Assembly: GCF_000482325.1 (NCBI RefSeq) | Contig: NZ_AXVA01000027.1 | Span: forward strand, 1-64,000 | Reading direction: 5' to 3' | Origin: Bacillus sp. UNC438CL73TsuS30 | GTDB lineage: Bacteria; Bacillota; Bacilli; Bacillales; Cytobacillaceae | DNA length: 64,000 nt | Shown: positions 8,693 through 17,554 of the stretch, piece by piece | Position numbering within the stretch: position 1 is the first letter of the stretch | Layout of the letters: each line of letters starts with the position of its first letter | Notes under the pieces: model-generated | Told to the model about the DNA's origin: nothing | Database searches by the model: none | The model's input: only the letters and a program-made list of their open reading frames with translations | Program-made: the position numbers and the translations under genes

Positions 8693-9667
8693 ATGAGAGC
8701 ATTTGGAAATATTGAGGTATACGTAGGAAACATAGTTCAGGAAACAAATTTTGTAAAGCGCTTCCACTTGTACCCGGTTGATCAAGAATTACTACCCTCG
8801 TTTACGGGTGGATCACATATTGCAACATATGTAAAAAATGGCGATGAATTAATTGAAAGAAATTACTCACTAGTCAGTCATCCAACTGACCGTACTCAAT
8901 ATGCGATTGCCATTCGTAAAGATGACCTTTCAAGAGGAGGATCTGTTTATTGGCATGATCAGATCAAATTGGGGGACCGTTTAGAAATCAGTTGGCCAAA
9001 AAACCACTTCCCTCTTGCCTTCCAAGCTGCTAAACATCACGTGTTCTATGCAGCGGGAATTGGAATTACTCCATTCATGACAATGATGGAGGATTTAACA
9101 GCGGAAGGTAAATCATTTGAATTACATTATGCTGCAAGAACGAAGGAAGAATGTGCGTTTTATGATGATTTGAATGCAAAATATCCTGGAAAATGCCACT
9201 TCTATTTCTCAAGAACGGAAAATCCTAAAAAATTGACGCCAGTAACAATGGCTGATCATCGGATTGGCTCACATGTGTATTTCTGTGGACCCGTTTCAAT
9301 GGTAAAAGAGTTTAGGGAAGCTGCAGTATCCTATGGTTACCCAAGCCATTCCATTCATTTTGAATTATTTGCATCTGCAGATGAAGGTCCAAAAAATCCT
9401 TTTGTTGTAAAATTCCCCAACAGCAAAAGAACAGTGGATGTTTCCGAAGAAGAAACGTTATTAGATGCGCTATTAAAAGCCGGGGTACAAGCACCTTATT
9501 CTTGTAAAGTAGGTGGATGCGGAAGCTGCGAAGTAGAGGTTGTTGAAGGAGATGTTGATCACCGAGACCACTTTTATAGTGATGAAGAAAGACAGACGAA
9601 GAAAGTGATTTTAACTTGTTGCTCAAGAGCAAAAGAATCTGAAAAAGAGCTCATTTTAAACCTGTAA
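8693..9667 (+). CDS. PDR/VanB-type ferredoxin reductase (N-demethylase reductase)
   Basis: 324-aa flavin reductase that would take electrons from NAD(P)H and pass them through a 2Fe-2S centre to the heme subunit. Three domains in order: a flavin-binding barrel with ERNYSLVS, a nucleotide-binding domain with AAGIGITPF and FCGP, and a C-terminal plant-type ferredoxin domain with C-x4-C-x2-C (SCKVGGCGSCEVEV) and a final Cys in LTCCSR. This order is typical of phthalate dioxygenase reductases. ATG at 8693 follows GAGAGAGG; the upstream in-frame ATG overlaps that site. Same operon as the two N-demethylase subunits. Confidence 0.88.
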   Translation: MRAFGNIEVYVGNIVQETNFVKRFHLYPVDQELLPSFTGGSHIATYVKNGDELIERNYSLVSHPTDRTQYAIAIRKDDLSRGGSVYWHDQIKLGDRLEISWPKNHFPLAFQAAKHHVFYAAGIGITPFMTMMEDLTAEGKSFELHYAARTKEECAFYDDLNAKYPGKCHFYFSRTENPKKLTPVTMADHRIGSHVYFCGPVSMVKEFREAAVSYGYPSHSIHFELFASADEGPKNPFVVKFPNSKRTVDVSEEETLLDALLKAGVQAPYSCKVGGCGSCEVEVVEGDVDHRDHFYSDEERQTKKVILTCCSRAKESEKELILNL

Positions 9668-9738
9668 TAGCACCTTTATTTTGTAACTACGCTTTAAGCG
9701 TGCATTATATAAACTTACTATAATAGGAGGCAATTCAT

Positions 9739-11235
9739 ATGACAACAGCCACTCAAGTATTAGAATTAAAGATGTTTATTAATGGCGAATGGAGACTTTC
9801 TAGTAATCAAGATACCAATAAGGTTATCAATCCAGCAAATGGTGAATTAATCGCTATAGCTCCTAGAGCAACCATTGAAGAAACAGAAGAAGCGATTAAA
9901 GCTGCAAAAGCAACCTTTGAAAGTGGCGTTTGGTCTAAGTTAAGCGCACAAGAACGTGCAGATTACCTTTTAAAAATTGCTGATAAAATTGATGAAAAAC
10001 ACGATGAGTTAGTAGAACTTGAAGTCAAAGATAATGGAAAAATTAAAGCTGAAGCTGATATTGATATATCTGATGCTGCATCTTGTTTCCGCTATTATGC
10101 AGGTCTAATTAGAACTCCGGATGGAGCAACTTATCATGTTGCGGATCCTGTTCAAGCGATGGTCGTACGTGAACCAGTTGGAGTTACAGGGTTAATTGTT
10201 CCTTGGAATTTCCCTTTCCTGATGAGTGTGTGGAAATTTGCTCCTGCATTAGCAGCCGGTAATACGATTGTGTATAAGCCAGCTGAAGTCACTCCAATCA
10301 CAGCAACAAAATTAGTTGAAATTATTGATGAAGTTGGAGTTCCAAAAGGTGTAGTGAATTTGGTATTAGGAAAAGGATCTATCATTGGTGACGTCATCGC
10401 AGCAAGTCAAGATGTTGATATGGTTTCATTTACAGGAAGTACTGAGGTAGGAAGAAGTATTATGCGAAGCGCCGCAGGCAATTTGAAAAAAATCTCCCTT
10501 GAACTAGGTGGAAAATCACCAAATATTATTTTTGCCGATGCTGATTTTGAAGCTGCCGTTGATAATGCATTAGTGGGTATTTTCTATGGATCTGGCCAAG
10601 TATGTTCTGCCGGAAGCCGAATTATTGTGGAAGAAAGCATTTATGACCAGTTCGTTAAAGAGTTTGTAAGACGCGCTAAAAATATCAAAGTAGGATCAGG
10701 CTTAGAAGAAGGTTCCGAAATGGGTGCAATTGTAAGTTCAGCCCAACTTAATACCATTCTAGAATATATTGAAATCGGTAAAAATGAAGGTGCAACATTA
10801 GCTTGCGGTGGAAATCGCCTAACTGAAAATGGTTTAGATAAAGGATTCTTTGTTGAACCAACTGTATTCATTGATGTAACGCCAGAAATGCGTATTGTAA
10901 AAGAAGAAATCTTTGGACCTGTTGCCGTTATTCAAAAGTTCAAAGGTGAAGAGGAAGCGATTAAACTAGCAAATGACACAATCTATGGTCTTGCCGGCGG
11001 CGTATTCACCTCTGATGGTGCCAAAGCAATGCGTGTAATTAAAGAAGTACGTGCTGGTATTACTTGGATTAACACTTATGGACCAACCTATAACGAAGCT
11101 CCATGGCACGGGTATAAACAAAGTGGTATTGGTTCAAGCCTTGGAACATTTGGATTAGATGAATTCCAAGAAGTGAAACAAATTAACTTCAATCTTGCTG
11201 TAGGACCAACAGGCTGGTTTTCAGACAATAAATAA
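9739..11235 (+). CDS. NAD(P)-dependent aldehyde dehydrogenase
   Basis: 498-aa class of the ALDH superfamily that oxidises aldehydes to acids. Visible motifs: PWNFPFLMSVWK, GNTIVYKPAEVTP, FTGSTEVGR, the general-base Glu in LELGGKSPNI, the nucleophilic Cys in GQVCSAGS, and EEIFGPV. Closest in feel to betaine-aldehyde/phenylacetaldehyde-type enzymes. AGGAGG precedes the ATG. It is 71 bases after the reductase, with a small hairpin (ACGCTTTAAGCGT) in the gap. In this setting it may oxidise the aldehyde released by N-dealkylation, whether formaldehyde or a larger aldehyde; this is inference. Confidence 0.92.
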   Translation: MTTATQVLELKMFINGEWRLSSNQDTNKVINPANGELIAIAPRATIEETEEAIKAAKATFESGVWSKLSAQERADYLLKIADKIDEKHDELVELEVKDNGKIKAEADIDISDAASCFRYYAGLIRTPDGATYHVADPVQAMVVREPVGVTGLIVPWNFPFLMSVWKFAPALAAGNTIVYKPAEVTPITATKLVEIIDEVGVPKGVVNLVLGKGSIIGDVIAASQDVDMVSFTGSTEVGRSIMRSAAGNLKKISLELGGKSPNIIFADADFEAAVDNALVGIFYGSGQVCSAGSRIIVEESIYDQFVKEFVRRAKNIKVGSGLEEGSEMGAIVSSAQLNTILEYIEIGKNEGATLACGGNRLTENGLDKGFFVEPTVFIDVTPEMRIVKEEIFGPVAVIQKFKGEEEAIKLANDTIYGLAGGVFTSDGAKAMRVIKEVRAGITWINTYGPTYNEAPWHGYKQSGIGSSLGTFGLDEFQEVKQINFNLAVGPTGWFSDNK

Positions 11236-11252
11236 ATAAATAAATAAATAAT
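11226..11252. repeat. AAAT microsatellite
   Basis: About six tandem copies of AAAT/AATA run through and past the stop codon of the aldehyde dehydrogenase gene, giving several in-frame TAA stops in a row. Confidence 0.8.
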
Positions 11253-11260
11253 GTTATAAT

Positions 11261-11307
11261 GAGGGTGATTTAAAAGTCACTATGTTCTAAATCGCCCTCT
11301 CCTTTTG
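11261..11307 (+). terminator. Terminator of the N-demethylase operon
   Basis: GAGGGTGATTT pairs with AAATCGCCCTC, followed by TCCTTTT. The region from 11308 to 11657 is AT-rich and holds no gene that I can see, only the candidate enhancer site and sigma-54 promoter. Confidence 0.7.
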
Positions 11308-11561
11308 CTAAAAATCCCTCGATCCTATGAAGTTATGAATAAAGTATGCACTAATAACTATAAAAATAATTATCAATCCATCACCCTTCTACATTCACAG
11401 CACTAGACTCTTCTAACAATAGAATGGTTGATGAATCTTGATAAACGATCTAAGTTAAATAAACAATTTCCCTATTTCCAACCCATAAATAGCAATATTT
11501 AACACATGATTTCATGGTAATTTTGTGGTATAAAACTCCTATGCTTTCATCTTAAATATTT

Positions 11562-11573
11562 TTCAAATTTGAA
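11562..11573. promoter_or_regulatory. Candidate activator-binding site (UAS)
   Basis: Perfect 12-bp palindrome TTCAAATTTGAA, 85 bases upstream of the -24 element at 11658, matching the near-palindrome at 6906 in front of the first sigma-54 promoter. AT-rich context lowers the weight. Confidence 0.4.
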
Positions 11574-11657
11574 TGCAAAATATCAAAATTGAATTTTAAT
11601 TTTAAGTATGTGGATCTTTATAAATTTAATTTACTGAATATTTTCAATAGTCTTATA

Positions 11658-11674
11658 CTGGCACGGTAATTGCA
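11658..11674 (+). promoter_or_regulatory. Sigma-54 (-24/-12) promoter of the permease gene
   Basis: CTGGCACGGTAATTGCA, a full match to the TGGCACG-N4-TTGC consensus with the GG and GC doublets 12 bases apart, 37 bases before the permease ATG. Confidence 0.95.
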
Positions 11675-11710
11675 TATAAGAATGTATCTACTATTTAAGG
11701 AGGCTCAAAT

Positions 11711-13252
11711 ATGCAAGAAAATCTAAATAAAATTGCGTCAGAACATCATGATAGTGATGCTGCACAACTGGCATCCCTTGGCTATGAATCTGAATTTCGC
11801 CGCGACATGAGTCCGTGGGCAAACTTTTCACTAGGGTTCACATATCTTTCTCCCGTAGTAGGTGTGTATTCACTATTTGCATACGCACTTGCGCAAGGTG
11901 GTCCACCAATGATTTGGAGTTTTCTTATTGTCGGACTCGGACAATTACTAGTTGCACTTGTTTTCAGTGAGATTGTTGCGCAATATCCTGTTGCAGGAGG
12001 AGTTTATCCTTGGGCACGAAGGTTATGGGGGCGCAAGTGGGCATGGATAACGGGCTGGGTTTACTTAATGGCTTTGCTTGTGACAATTGCCAGTGTTGCA
12101 TACGGAGCTGGACCTTATCTATCACAAGTGATGGGTTTTAATCCTTCGGTGAATTCCACGATTCTATGTGCATTAGTTCTTCTTGCACTGTCGACGATCA
12201 TTAATTTTCTTGGAACAAGGGTTCTCGCAGCTGCAGCAGTTATTGGTTTTGCAGCAGAACTAATTGGTGCGCTTGTAGTTGGATTTTGGTTACTTTTCAC
12301 ACAAAGGGTTCACGGCCTTGATGTGCTTTTTGATTCTTTCGGAGCTCAAGGTAGCCATAGCTATATGTATGCATTTGCAGCTGCTGGATTAATTGGAATT
12401 TTTCAATATTATGGGTTCGAAGCTTGTGGTGACGTTGCAGAAGAAGTACCAAATCCGGGTGTTCTGATCCCAAAGGCAATGCGTCGGACGATTTACATTG
12501 GCGGTGCTGCAGCAACTTTTGTTTGCCTTGCTTTAGTACTTTCAGTTGCTGATATCCCGGCAGTTATCGCTGGTAAGGATGTAACCCCTGTTGATACTTT
12601 ACTAAACGCTGCATTTGGTGCTGTTGGCGCCAAGATTGTACTGGGTGTTGTGTTGATTTCTTTCCTTTCATGTGTAATGAGTCTACAGGCAGCAGCAAGC
12701 AGGCTTGCATATTCGTATGGACGAGATGACATGATTATCGGAAGCCGTTTGTTAAAGAAGTTTTCGGCTGCTCGTCACATTCCACCATATTCTCTGCTTC
12801 TTGCAGCTTTTGTCCCAGCCCTTATTGTTCTTGGTTCAAAAGTGTCTACAGATGCACTTACAAAGGTAATCAGTTTTGCTGCATTTGGCATTTATCTTGG
12901 ATTCCAACTGGTTGTCTTTGCTGCACTTCGTGCTAGATTAAAAGGATGGAAGCCAAGTGGTAAGTATCAGTTGGGCAAATGGGGATTACCTGTAAATATC
13001 GGTGCGCTTGTTTATGGAATCATTGCAATGGTCAACATGTGTTGGCCAAGAACGCCGGATGCACCTTGGTATGATAACTATATCGTGCTCCTTTCAGGAG
13101 TTATAGTTGTGGGTATTGGTTTACTGTATATGATGATTCATCGCAGTTACGGACATAGCGATGTGCCGTATGATATTGCGATACCAAAAAAAGATAAGCT
13201 GGATAACGTGTCTATGGGCCTTGACGTGCCGGCGGATTCGGCAAATCAGTAA
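11711..13252 (+). CDS. APC-superfamily amino acid/amine permease
   Basis: 513-aa inner-membrane transporter with about 12 hydrophobic segments. The N-terminus carries the APC pattern SPWANFSLGFTYLSPVVGVY and GGVYPWARRLWG; the mid-region FQYYGFEACGDVAEEVPNP matches the amino-acid permease signature. GABA-permease/BAT1-like members of this family import amines and amino acids by cation coupling. AAGGAGG precedes the ATG. Its own sigma-54 promoter, beside the sigma-54-controlled N-demethylase operon, suggests that it imports the amine substrate or moves a product. Confidence 0.9.
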   Translation: MQENLNKIASEHHDSDAAQLASLGYESEFRRDMSPWANFSLGFTYLSPVVGVYSLFAYALAQGGPPMIWSFLIVGLGQLLVALVFSEIVAQYPVAGGVYPWARRLWGRKWAWITGWVYLMALLVTIASVAYGAGPYLSQVMGFNPSVNSTILCALVLLALSTIINFLGTRVLAAAAVIGFAAELIGALVVGFWLLFTQRVHGLDVLFDSFGAQGSHSYMYAFAAAGLIGIFQYYGFEACGDVAEEVPNPGVLIPKAMRRTIYIGGAAATFVCLALVLSVADIPAVIAGKDVTPVDTLLNAAFGAVGAKIVLGVVLISFLSCVMSLQAAASRLAYSYGRDDMIIGSRLLKKFSAARHIPPYSLLLAAFVPALIVLGSKVSTDALTKVISFAAFGIYLGFQLVVFAALRARLKGWKPSGKYQLGKWGLPVNIGALVYGIIAMVNMCWPRTPDAPWYDNYIVLLSGVIVVGIGLLYMMIHRSYGHSDVPYDIAIPKKDKLDNVSMGLDVPADSANQ

Positions 13253-13288
13253 TTTAATAGGGAGGCACCTTGCGAATGTGTCTAAAAG

Positions 13289-13320
13289 TAAAGCCGCCAC
13301 GAATGGCGGCTTTATTTTTA
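13289..13320 (+). terminator. Terminator after the APC permease
   Basis: AAAGCCGCC, five-base loop, GGCGGCTTT, then ATTTTTA; strong GC stem with T-tail. Confidence 0.9.
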
Positions 13321-13423
13321 GTGTTGGACTTGCTTTTGTTGTTACTTTTTGTATAATCACTCATAACAGCTACAAATTGATCATCCTTTTCTTTTACTTC
13401 CCGCACCCAAGTTGATTTATCCC

Positions 13424-13453
13424 AAAAGTGCCACCCGAACCGTCCCCGCGGCA
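13424..13453. repeat. REP-like palindromic element, copy 1
   Basis: AAAAGTGCCACCC, one base, AACCGTCCCCGC then GGCA. GTGCC and GGCA can pair. A second copy with 27 of 30 positions alike is at 16111. It sits just past the 3' end of the response-regulator gene. Confidence 0.7.
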
Positions 13454-13456
13454 TTC

Positions 13457-14113
13457 TTATCCTCTTTTGCTTGTTTGTAAATATAACACTAGTTCAGTGC
13501 GGTTGTTGAGCTCGAACTTGTCAAGAATGCGAGAAATATAGTTTTTGACCGTACCTTCCGTTAAAAACAACGCGCTTCCGATTTGTTTATTGCTATTTCC
13601 TTGCATAATCAGTTCCACGACTTCGATTTCCCTTGGTGTCAACACATTGACCAATTGTTCTTTTATCTTATTTTCATGAATAGATGTCTGATCCATGGAA
13701 TTTAGTACTTTGGAGATTTTTGAGCTGATCTGTGAATGAAGCAGCATATTGCCTTCACATGCCGCCTTGATCGCTTTAATGATTTCTTTGGAACTTGAGT
13801 CTTTGAGAATATAACCGTCTGCGCCAAATTTAAGGCCGTTGAATATATACTCATCTTCATTAAAGGTTGTCAGAATAATGACTTTTACACTCGAATAGGT
13901 ATCTTTCACGATTTTTAACGTCTCTATGCCGTCCATTACTGGCATTCGTATATCCATAAGAATGACATCAGGCAACATGCTTTTCAGAATCTCAAGCAAT
14001 TCCTCTCCATTTCCGGCTTCTCCGACAACTTCTACTTCTTCATGCAGGCTCAAAATCATTCTCAGCCCTTCTCTTACTATTTCCTGGTCATCGACAATCA
14101 TAATCTTTGTCAT
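13457..14113 (-). CDS. NarL/LuxR-family response regulator
   Basis: 218-aa regulator: receiver domain (acidic pocket DDQ, phospho-acceptor Asp in DVILMDIRMP, switch Lys in LKDSSSKEI) followed by a LuxR-type HTH (LTPREIEVVELIMQGNSNKQIGSALFLTEGTVKNYISRIL). Phosphorylated by the adjacent histidine kinase. ATG at 14113 with GGAGAGG upstream is preferred over a start 15 bases earlier. It lies 35 bases after the kinase gene in one operon. The likely target is the divergent CcdC-like membrane gene, as in many Bacillus HK/RR/CcdC sets; that is inference. Confidence 0.93.
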   Translation of the reverse strand: MTKIMIVDDQEIVREGLRMILSLHEEVEVVGEAGNGEELLEILKSMLPDVILMDIRMPVMDGIETLKIVKDTYSSVKVIILTTFNEDEYIFNGLKFGADGYILKDSSSKEIIKAIKAACEGNMLLHSQISSKISKVLNSMDQTSIHENKIKEQLVNVLTPREIEVVELIMQGNSNKQIGSALFLTEGTVKNYISRILDKFELNNRTELVLYLQTSKRG

Positions 14114-14148
14114 GTGCGTCCTCTCCATCTTTATGACATTTGTTTTTT

Positions 14149-15270
14149 TTAAGCTGGCATTTCAGCCGTCAGTTTAAACCCGTATCCTTTTTCTGAAGAG
14201 AAACTTACCTTTCCATTCATTAAAGCAATACGTTCTTCAATTCCTTTTAGACCAAGTGATTTTTTGATATGACCGCAGCCTTGGCCATTGTCTGCCACAA
14301 CGATTCGTATTACTTCACCGCTTCTCATGATATCAATTTGGAACTGCTGTGCTTTGCCGTGCTTTAATCCGTTGGTCACCGCTTCACGTACGGAAGTATA
14401 AATACAATTCTTCATATCCTGCTGGCTCGATTCAACCTCTTTATCAAAATTAAGTGTGAACTTTAACTTTCCTGTAGTTTCCAGGCTTTCGATCATATCA
14501 TTCAATAATTCCTCCAGCTCAATTTGGCTATTTACCGATTGATCTTTTAATACAGCTACAGCCTTCCGTAGCTCTTTAATCGATTTTTGGGAAAAATTAT
14601 GGGCTTTCAAAATGGCCTCGCCCGCTTTTTGGGGATTAACCTCGATCATATTTTCAGCAAATTCCAAGTGCATGCGAAGTGCAATAAGGGAATGTCCAAT
14701 GGAATCATGCATCTCTTGTGCAATTCTTGTTCGCTCCTTAACAATGGTGATTTCTTTCAGCTTGGCATGTGCCTCCACCAATTCCGCACTTAATAGCTGG
14801 CCTTTCTCTCTCTCTAAACTGATGGCCCTAAACAAATAAACCAAAAGCAACATGGCAAGGTAGGGAATCAACGATGTTTGAACATTCGCCTTCACAATGA
14901 CCATTCCAGCAAAAAAAACAATAACATGGAAGGCAATAATCCCTTTTTGAAGCGACTGACTGGACAAAAAAATTTCCGCGAGGGGAAATACATAATAAAT
15001 ACCACTTAACGGACTATCAAACATCATCATAAAAATGCCGATCACCGCAATATTCACTACTAATGACACCTTATAAATAATCGGATACCTTTCTAATAAG
15101 AGATAGCGGTTCCTGAAAAAATCATTTGCTTGCAGCAGTAAAATAACCGTGACCCATACAGCTTTCATTTCGATTGGAAGGCTTTCGCTAGTCACAATTT
15201 CATACAAAATCGACAAGACAATCACTGCTTTAAAGGCCCAAACAATTTTTCCAGACTTACTGTTAAGCAT
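14149..15270 (-). CDS. Sensor histidine kinase, NarX/LiaS type (HisKA_3)
   Basis: 373-aa membrane kinase. Five to six hydrophobic segments in the first ~165 residues leave little extracellular sequence, so the signal may be felt in the membrane. The phospho-His lies in RTRIAQEMHDSIGHSL, and the ATPase domain shows REAVTNGLKHG and DNGQGC. ATG at 15270 follows GGAGGAGAG; the frame extends 36 codons upstream without a better site. Same operon as the LuxR-type response regulator. Confidence 0.92.
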   Translation of the reverse strand: MLNSKSGKIVWAFKAVIVLSILYEIVTSESLPIEMKAVWVTVILLLQANDFFRNRYLLLERYPIIYKVSLVVNIAVIGIFMMMFDSPLSGIYYVFPLAEIFLSSQSLQKGIIAFHVIVFFAGMVIVKANVQTSLIPYLAMLLLVYLFRAISLEREKGQLLSAELVEAHAKLKEITIVKERTRIAQEMHDSIGHSLIALRMHLEFAENMIEVNPQKAGEAILKAHNFSQKSIKELRKAVAVLKDQSVNSQIELEELLNDMIESLETTGKLKFTLNFDKEVESSQQDMKNCIYTSVREAVTNGLKHGKAQQFQIDIMRSGEVIRIVVADNGQGCGHIKKSLGLKGIEERIALMNGKVSFSSEKGYGFKLTAEMPA

Positions 15271-15490
15271 ACATCTCTCCTCCAAAAAACCTATATATAA
15301 AGATATTATACTATTACATTTGTTGGAAAGGACATAATCCATCGTCATATCAAAATAATGACTAAAGTCATATAGCAATTGTTGACGAAGGTGACTACTT
15401 CAAGAATGGTCAGGGGCCTTATAATCAAGGTGTGATAACGAAAAACAAAAATTCATTACAAATAAACTTATTTATAAAGGAGAATTGAAA

Positions 15491-15985
15491 ATGAACGGAA
15501 TAGCAATGTATGGAATCATGGTTGTGATTATGGGATTGGTTTTTTGGAGTAGAACAAGGGCGATGGTTCGTCCGATTCAAGGGTCAGGGATCAGGATATT
15601 GCTTCCGGTTCTTTATATACTTCCAGGTTTTTATGCATTATCAAGTCTTCCATTGCAATTGAAAATATCTGAAATGGCCGTTGCATCTTTCATTGGGTTA
15701 TTGCTTGCAGTTCCTCTGATGTTGACGACCAATTATGAAATTCGGCAGGACGGCAAAATTTATGCACAAAAAAATAAAACCTTTTTCATCGCATTGGTTG
15801 CAGTTGTGGCGATTCGAATCATATTAAGGCAGTTTATATCGGGCTTGGATCCAGCAAGTTTAACGATGCTTTTCCTAACAGTAGCCTTCAGCTATATTGT
15901 ACCTTGGAGAATGGTTTCCTTTGTTAAATATAGAAAAGCAAAACAGGCACAAGCTCTTGGTAAAGAGATGTTACCTATTAATTAA
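15491..15985 (+). CDS. CcdC-like membrane protein (DUF1453)
   Basis: 164-aa protein with four to five hydrophobic segments, resembling the CcdC/YneJ family found near cytochrome maturation or two-component genes in Bacillus. The function is not established. ATG at 15491 has AAGGAGAATTGAAA upstream. Transcribed away from the histidine kinase, with about 220 bases between, so a shared regulatory region is likely and control by the adjacent response regulator is plausible. Confidence 0.75.
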   Translation: MNGIAMYGIMVVIMGLVFWSRTRAMVRPIQGSGIRILLPVLYILPGFYALSSLPLQLKISEMAVASFIGLLLAVPLMLTTNYEIRQDGKIYAQKNKTFFIALVAVVAIRIILRQFISGLDPASLTMLFLTVAFSYIVPWRMVSFVKYRKAKQAQALGKEMLPIN

Positions 15986-16045
15986 AAGATATCGTTTATA
16001 TTGAATTCGTTTTAGTACCTGTTGAAAATGAAGTTTTTCAAAAGT

Positions 16046-16076
16046 AAAGGAGACCATCAAAGATGGTCCCCTTTAT
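16046..16076 (+). terminator. Terminator after the CcdC-like gene
   Basis: AAAGGAGACCATC, AAA loop, GATGGTCCCCTTT; a near-perfect stem 60 bases past the stop. Confidence 0.8.
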
Positions 16077-16110
16077 CGAAATTTATAATTGTTCAGGCTT
16101 CATTTTTCCT

Positions 16111-16145
16111 AAAAGTGCCACCCAAACCGTCCCCGCTGGCACCCC
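16111..16145. repeat. REP-like palindromic element, copy 2
   Basis: AAAAGTGCCACCC, one base, AACCGTCCCCGC, T, GGCACC. GTGCC pairs with GGCAC around the GC-rich centre. Close match to 13424-13453. Here it lies just past the 3' end of the aminotransferase gene. Confidence 0.7.
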
Positions 16146-16156
16146 CCGGTCAAGAA

Positions 16157-17347
16157 TCAAATTTTATATTCACTCTTTATAAACTTTTCCAATGCTGGCA
16201 GTGAGCGTTCCACTTTTTCTGTGTCGATGCAATAGGCCATTCGGAAATAGCCCGGACATCCGAAACTATCGCCCGGAACTAGAATCAAATCATATTTTAA
16301 TGCCTTCTGACAGAATACTTTAGCATCTTCCTCAAGCGCCTTTGGGAAAATATAGAATGTCCCGCCTGGTTTCACACAAGTAATTCCCAATTCTACTAAT
16401 TTGTCATAAATCAGATTCATATTTGTTTCATAAACAGACATATCACTCGTTAAATCCACAACTTCCGAAACGGCAAGTTGAATAATGGAAGGCGGGCAGT
16501 TATGTCCTATGCCCCTTGAAATTTGTCCGCACATACTGACAATCAGGTTAGAATCTATGCAGGCAGGATTTACCGCAATATAGCCAATCCGTTCCCCAGG
16601 CAGTGAAAGGGATTTAGAATAGGAATAACAGGATAGTGTGTTGTCATAATAGTTTGACACATAAGGAGCTTCTACCCCTTCAAACACAATCTCCCGGTAT
16701 GGTTCATCAGAGATAATAAAAATTTCATGTCCGTATTCTTGTTCCTTTTTGCGAAGAAGGTCTGATAGTTTTTGAATGGTTGCCGTTGAATAGATCACAC
16801 CCGATGGATTGTTTGGAGAGTTAATCAAAACAGCAGACACCTTCTCCGTCAGCATTTCCTCGAACAGAGTAAAGTTTATCTGAAAATCTTCTGAATTGGG
16901 AGGAACTACTTTCAGTACCGCACCAGTTATATCTATATATGGATGGTATTCTGGGAAAAATGGAGCAAATGTCAGTACTTCGTCCCCAGGTTGTGTTACG
17001 CAGCGTACTGCATGGGCAATTGCTCCAGCCGCACCACTTGTCATAAAAATATGATTTTCCGTGTAATTCATATGAAACCGGCGATTCAATGATTGGGCTA
17101 TTTTTTTTCTTACAGAAGGAATTCCTAAACTAGGACTATAGCCGTGAAGCTCGGCAGGACTTTTACTGGTCAACAAATCCATCATCGTCTGCGTAAATTC
17201 TTTCGGAACGGGGACAGATGGATTTCCCAAACTGTAATCAAATACATTCTCATAACCTATTTCCTCACCGCGGGCTGCTGCAAATTCCGCTAGTTCTCTA
17301 ATAATAGATTTACCTTTTAACATATTCTTATATTGTTCTGAAATCAT
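16157..17347 (-). CDS. PLP-dependent aminotransferase, class I/II
   Basis: 396-aa fold-type I enzyme transferring an amino group between amino and keto acids. Visible: the substrate-pocket NPS near the N-terminus (SLGNPSVPVPKE), TSGAAGAIAHAV for cofactor phosphate, NSPNNPSG, the Asp/Tyr region ISDEPYREI, the Schiff-base lysine in YSYSKSLSLPGERIGY, and the carboxylate-binding Arg in FRMAYC. GAGGAG precedes the ATG. It stands alone. Aspartate or aromatic aminotransferase-like specificity is possible but not decided. Confidence 0.9.
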   Translation of the reverse strand: MISEQYKNMLKGKSIIRELAEFAAARGEEIGYENVFDYSLGNPSVPVPKEFTQTMMDLLTSKSPAELHGYSPSLGIPSVRKKIAQSLNRRFHMNYTENHIFMTSGAAGAIAHAVRCVTQPGDEVLTFAPFFPEYHPYIDITGAVLKVVPPNSEDFQINFTLFEEMLTEKVSAVLINSPNNPSGVIYSTATIQKLSDLLRKKEQEYGHEIFIISDEPYREIVFEGVEAPYVSNYYDNTLSCYSYSKSLSLPGERIGYIAVNPACIDSNLIVSMCGQISRGIGHNCPPSIIQLAVSEVVDLTSDMSVYETNMNLIYDKLVELGITCVKPGGTFYIFPKALEEDAKVFCQKALKYDLILVPGDSFGCPGYFRMAYCIDTEKVERSLPALEKFIKSEYKI

Positions 17348-17470
17348 TTTTCTCCTCCTAGTCTGTTAAGCCATTTCATATAATTATTTTAATCCTTAAA
17401 TTGACTTTACGACCAGAAAATTAATATTTCAAGAGATTCTCCAAAATACTTTTGCAAAAGCCCTAATTAA

Positions 17471-17518
17471 AGAAAAAGAGACCCTCTCAGGAAGCAATCT
17501 GCTTTTGAGTTGGTCTCT
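17471..17518 (-). terminator. Terminator after the DinB-family gene
   Basis: Minus strand AGAGACC-AACTCA ... TGAG-AGGGTCTCT followed by TTTTTCTTT. Confidence 0.65.
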
Positions 17519-17554
17519 GTGTGCCAATAGAATCCCCTTGGCGTAGGTGGCTTC

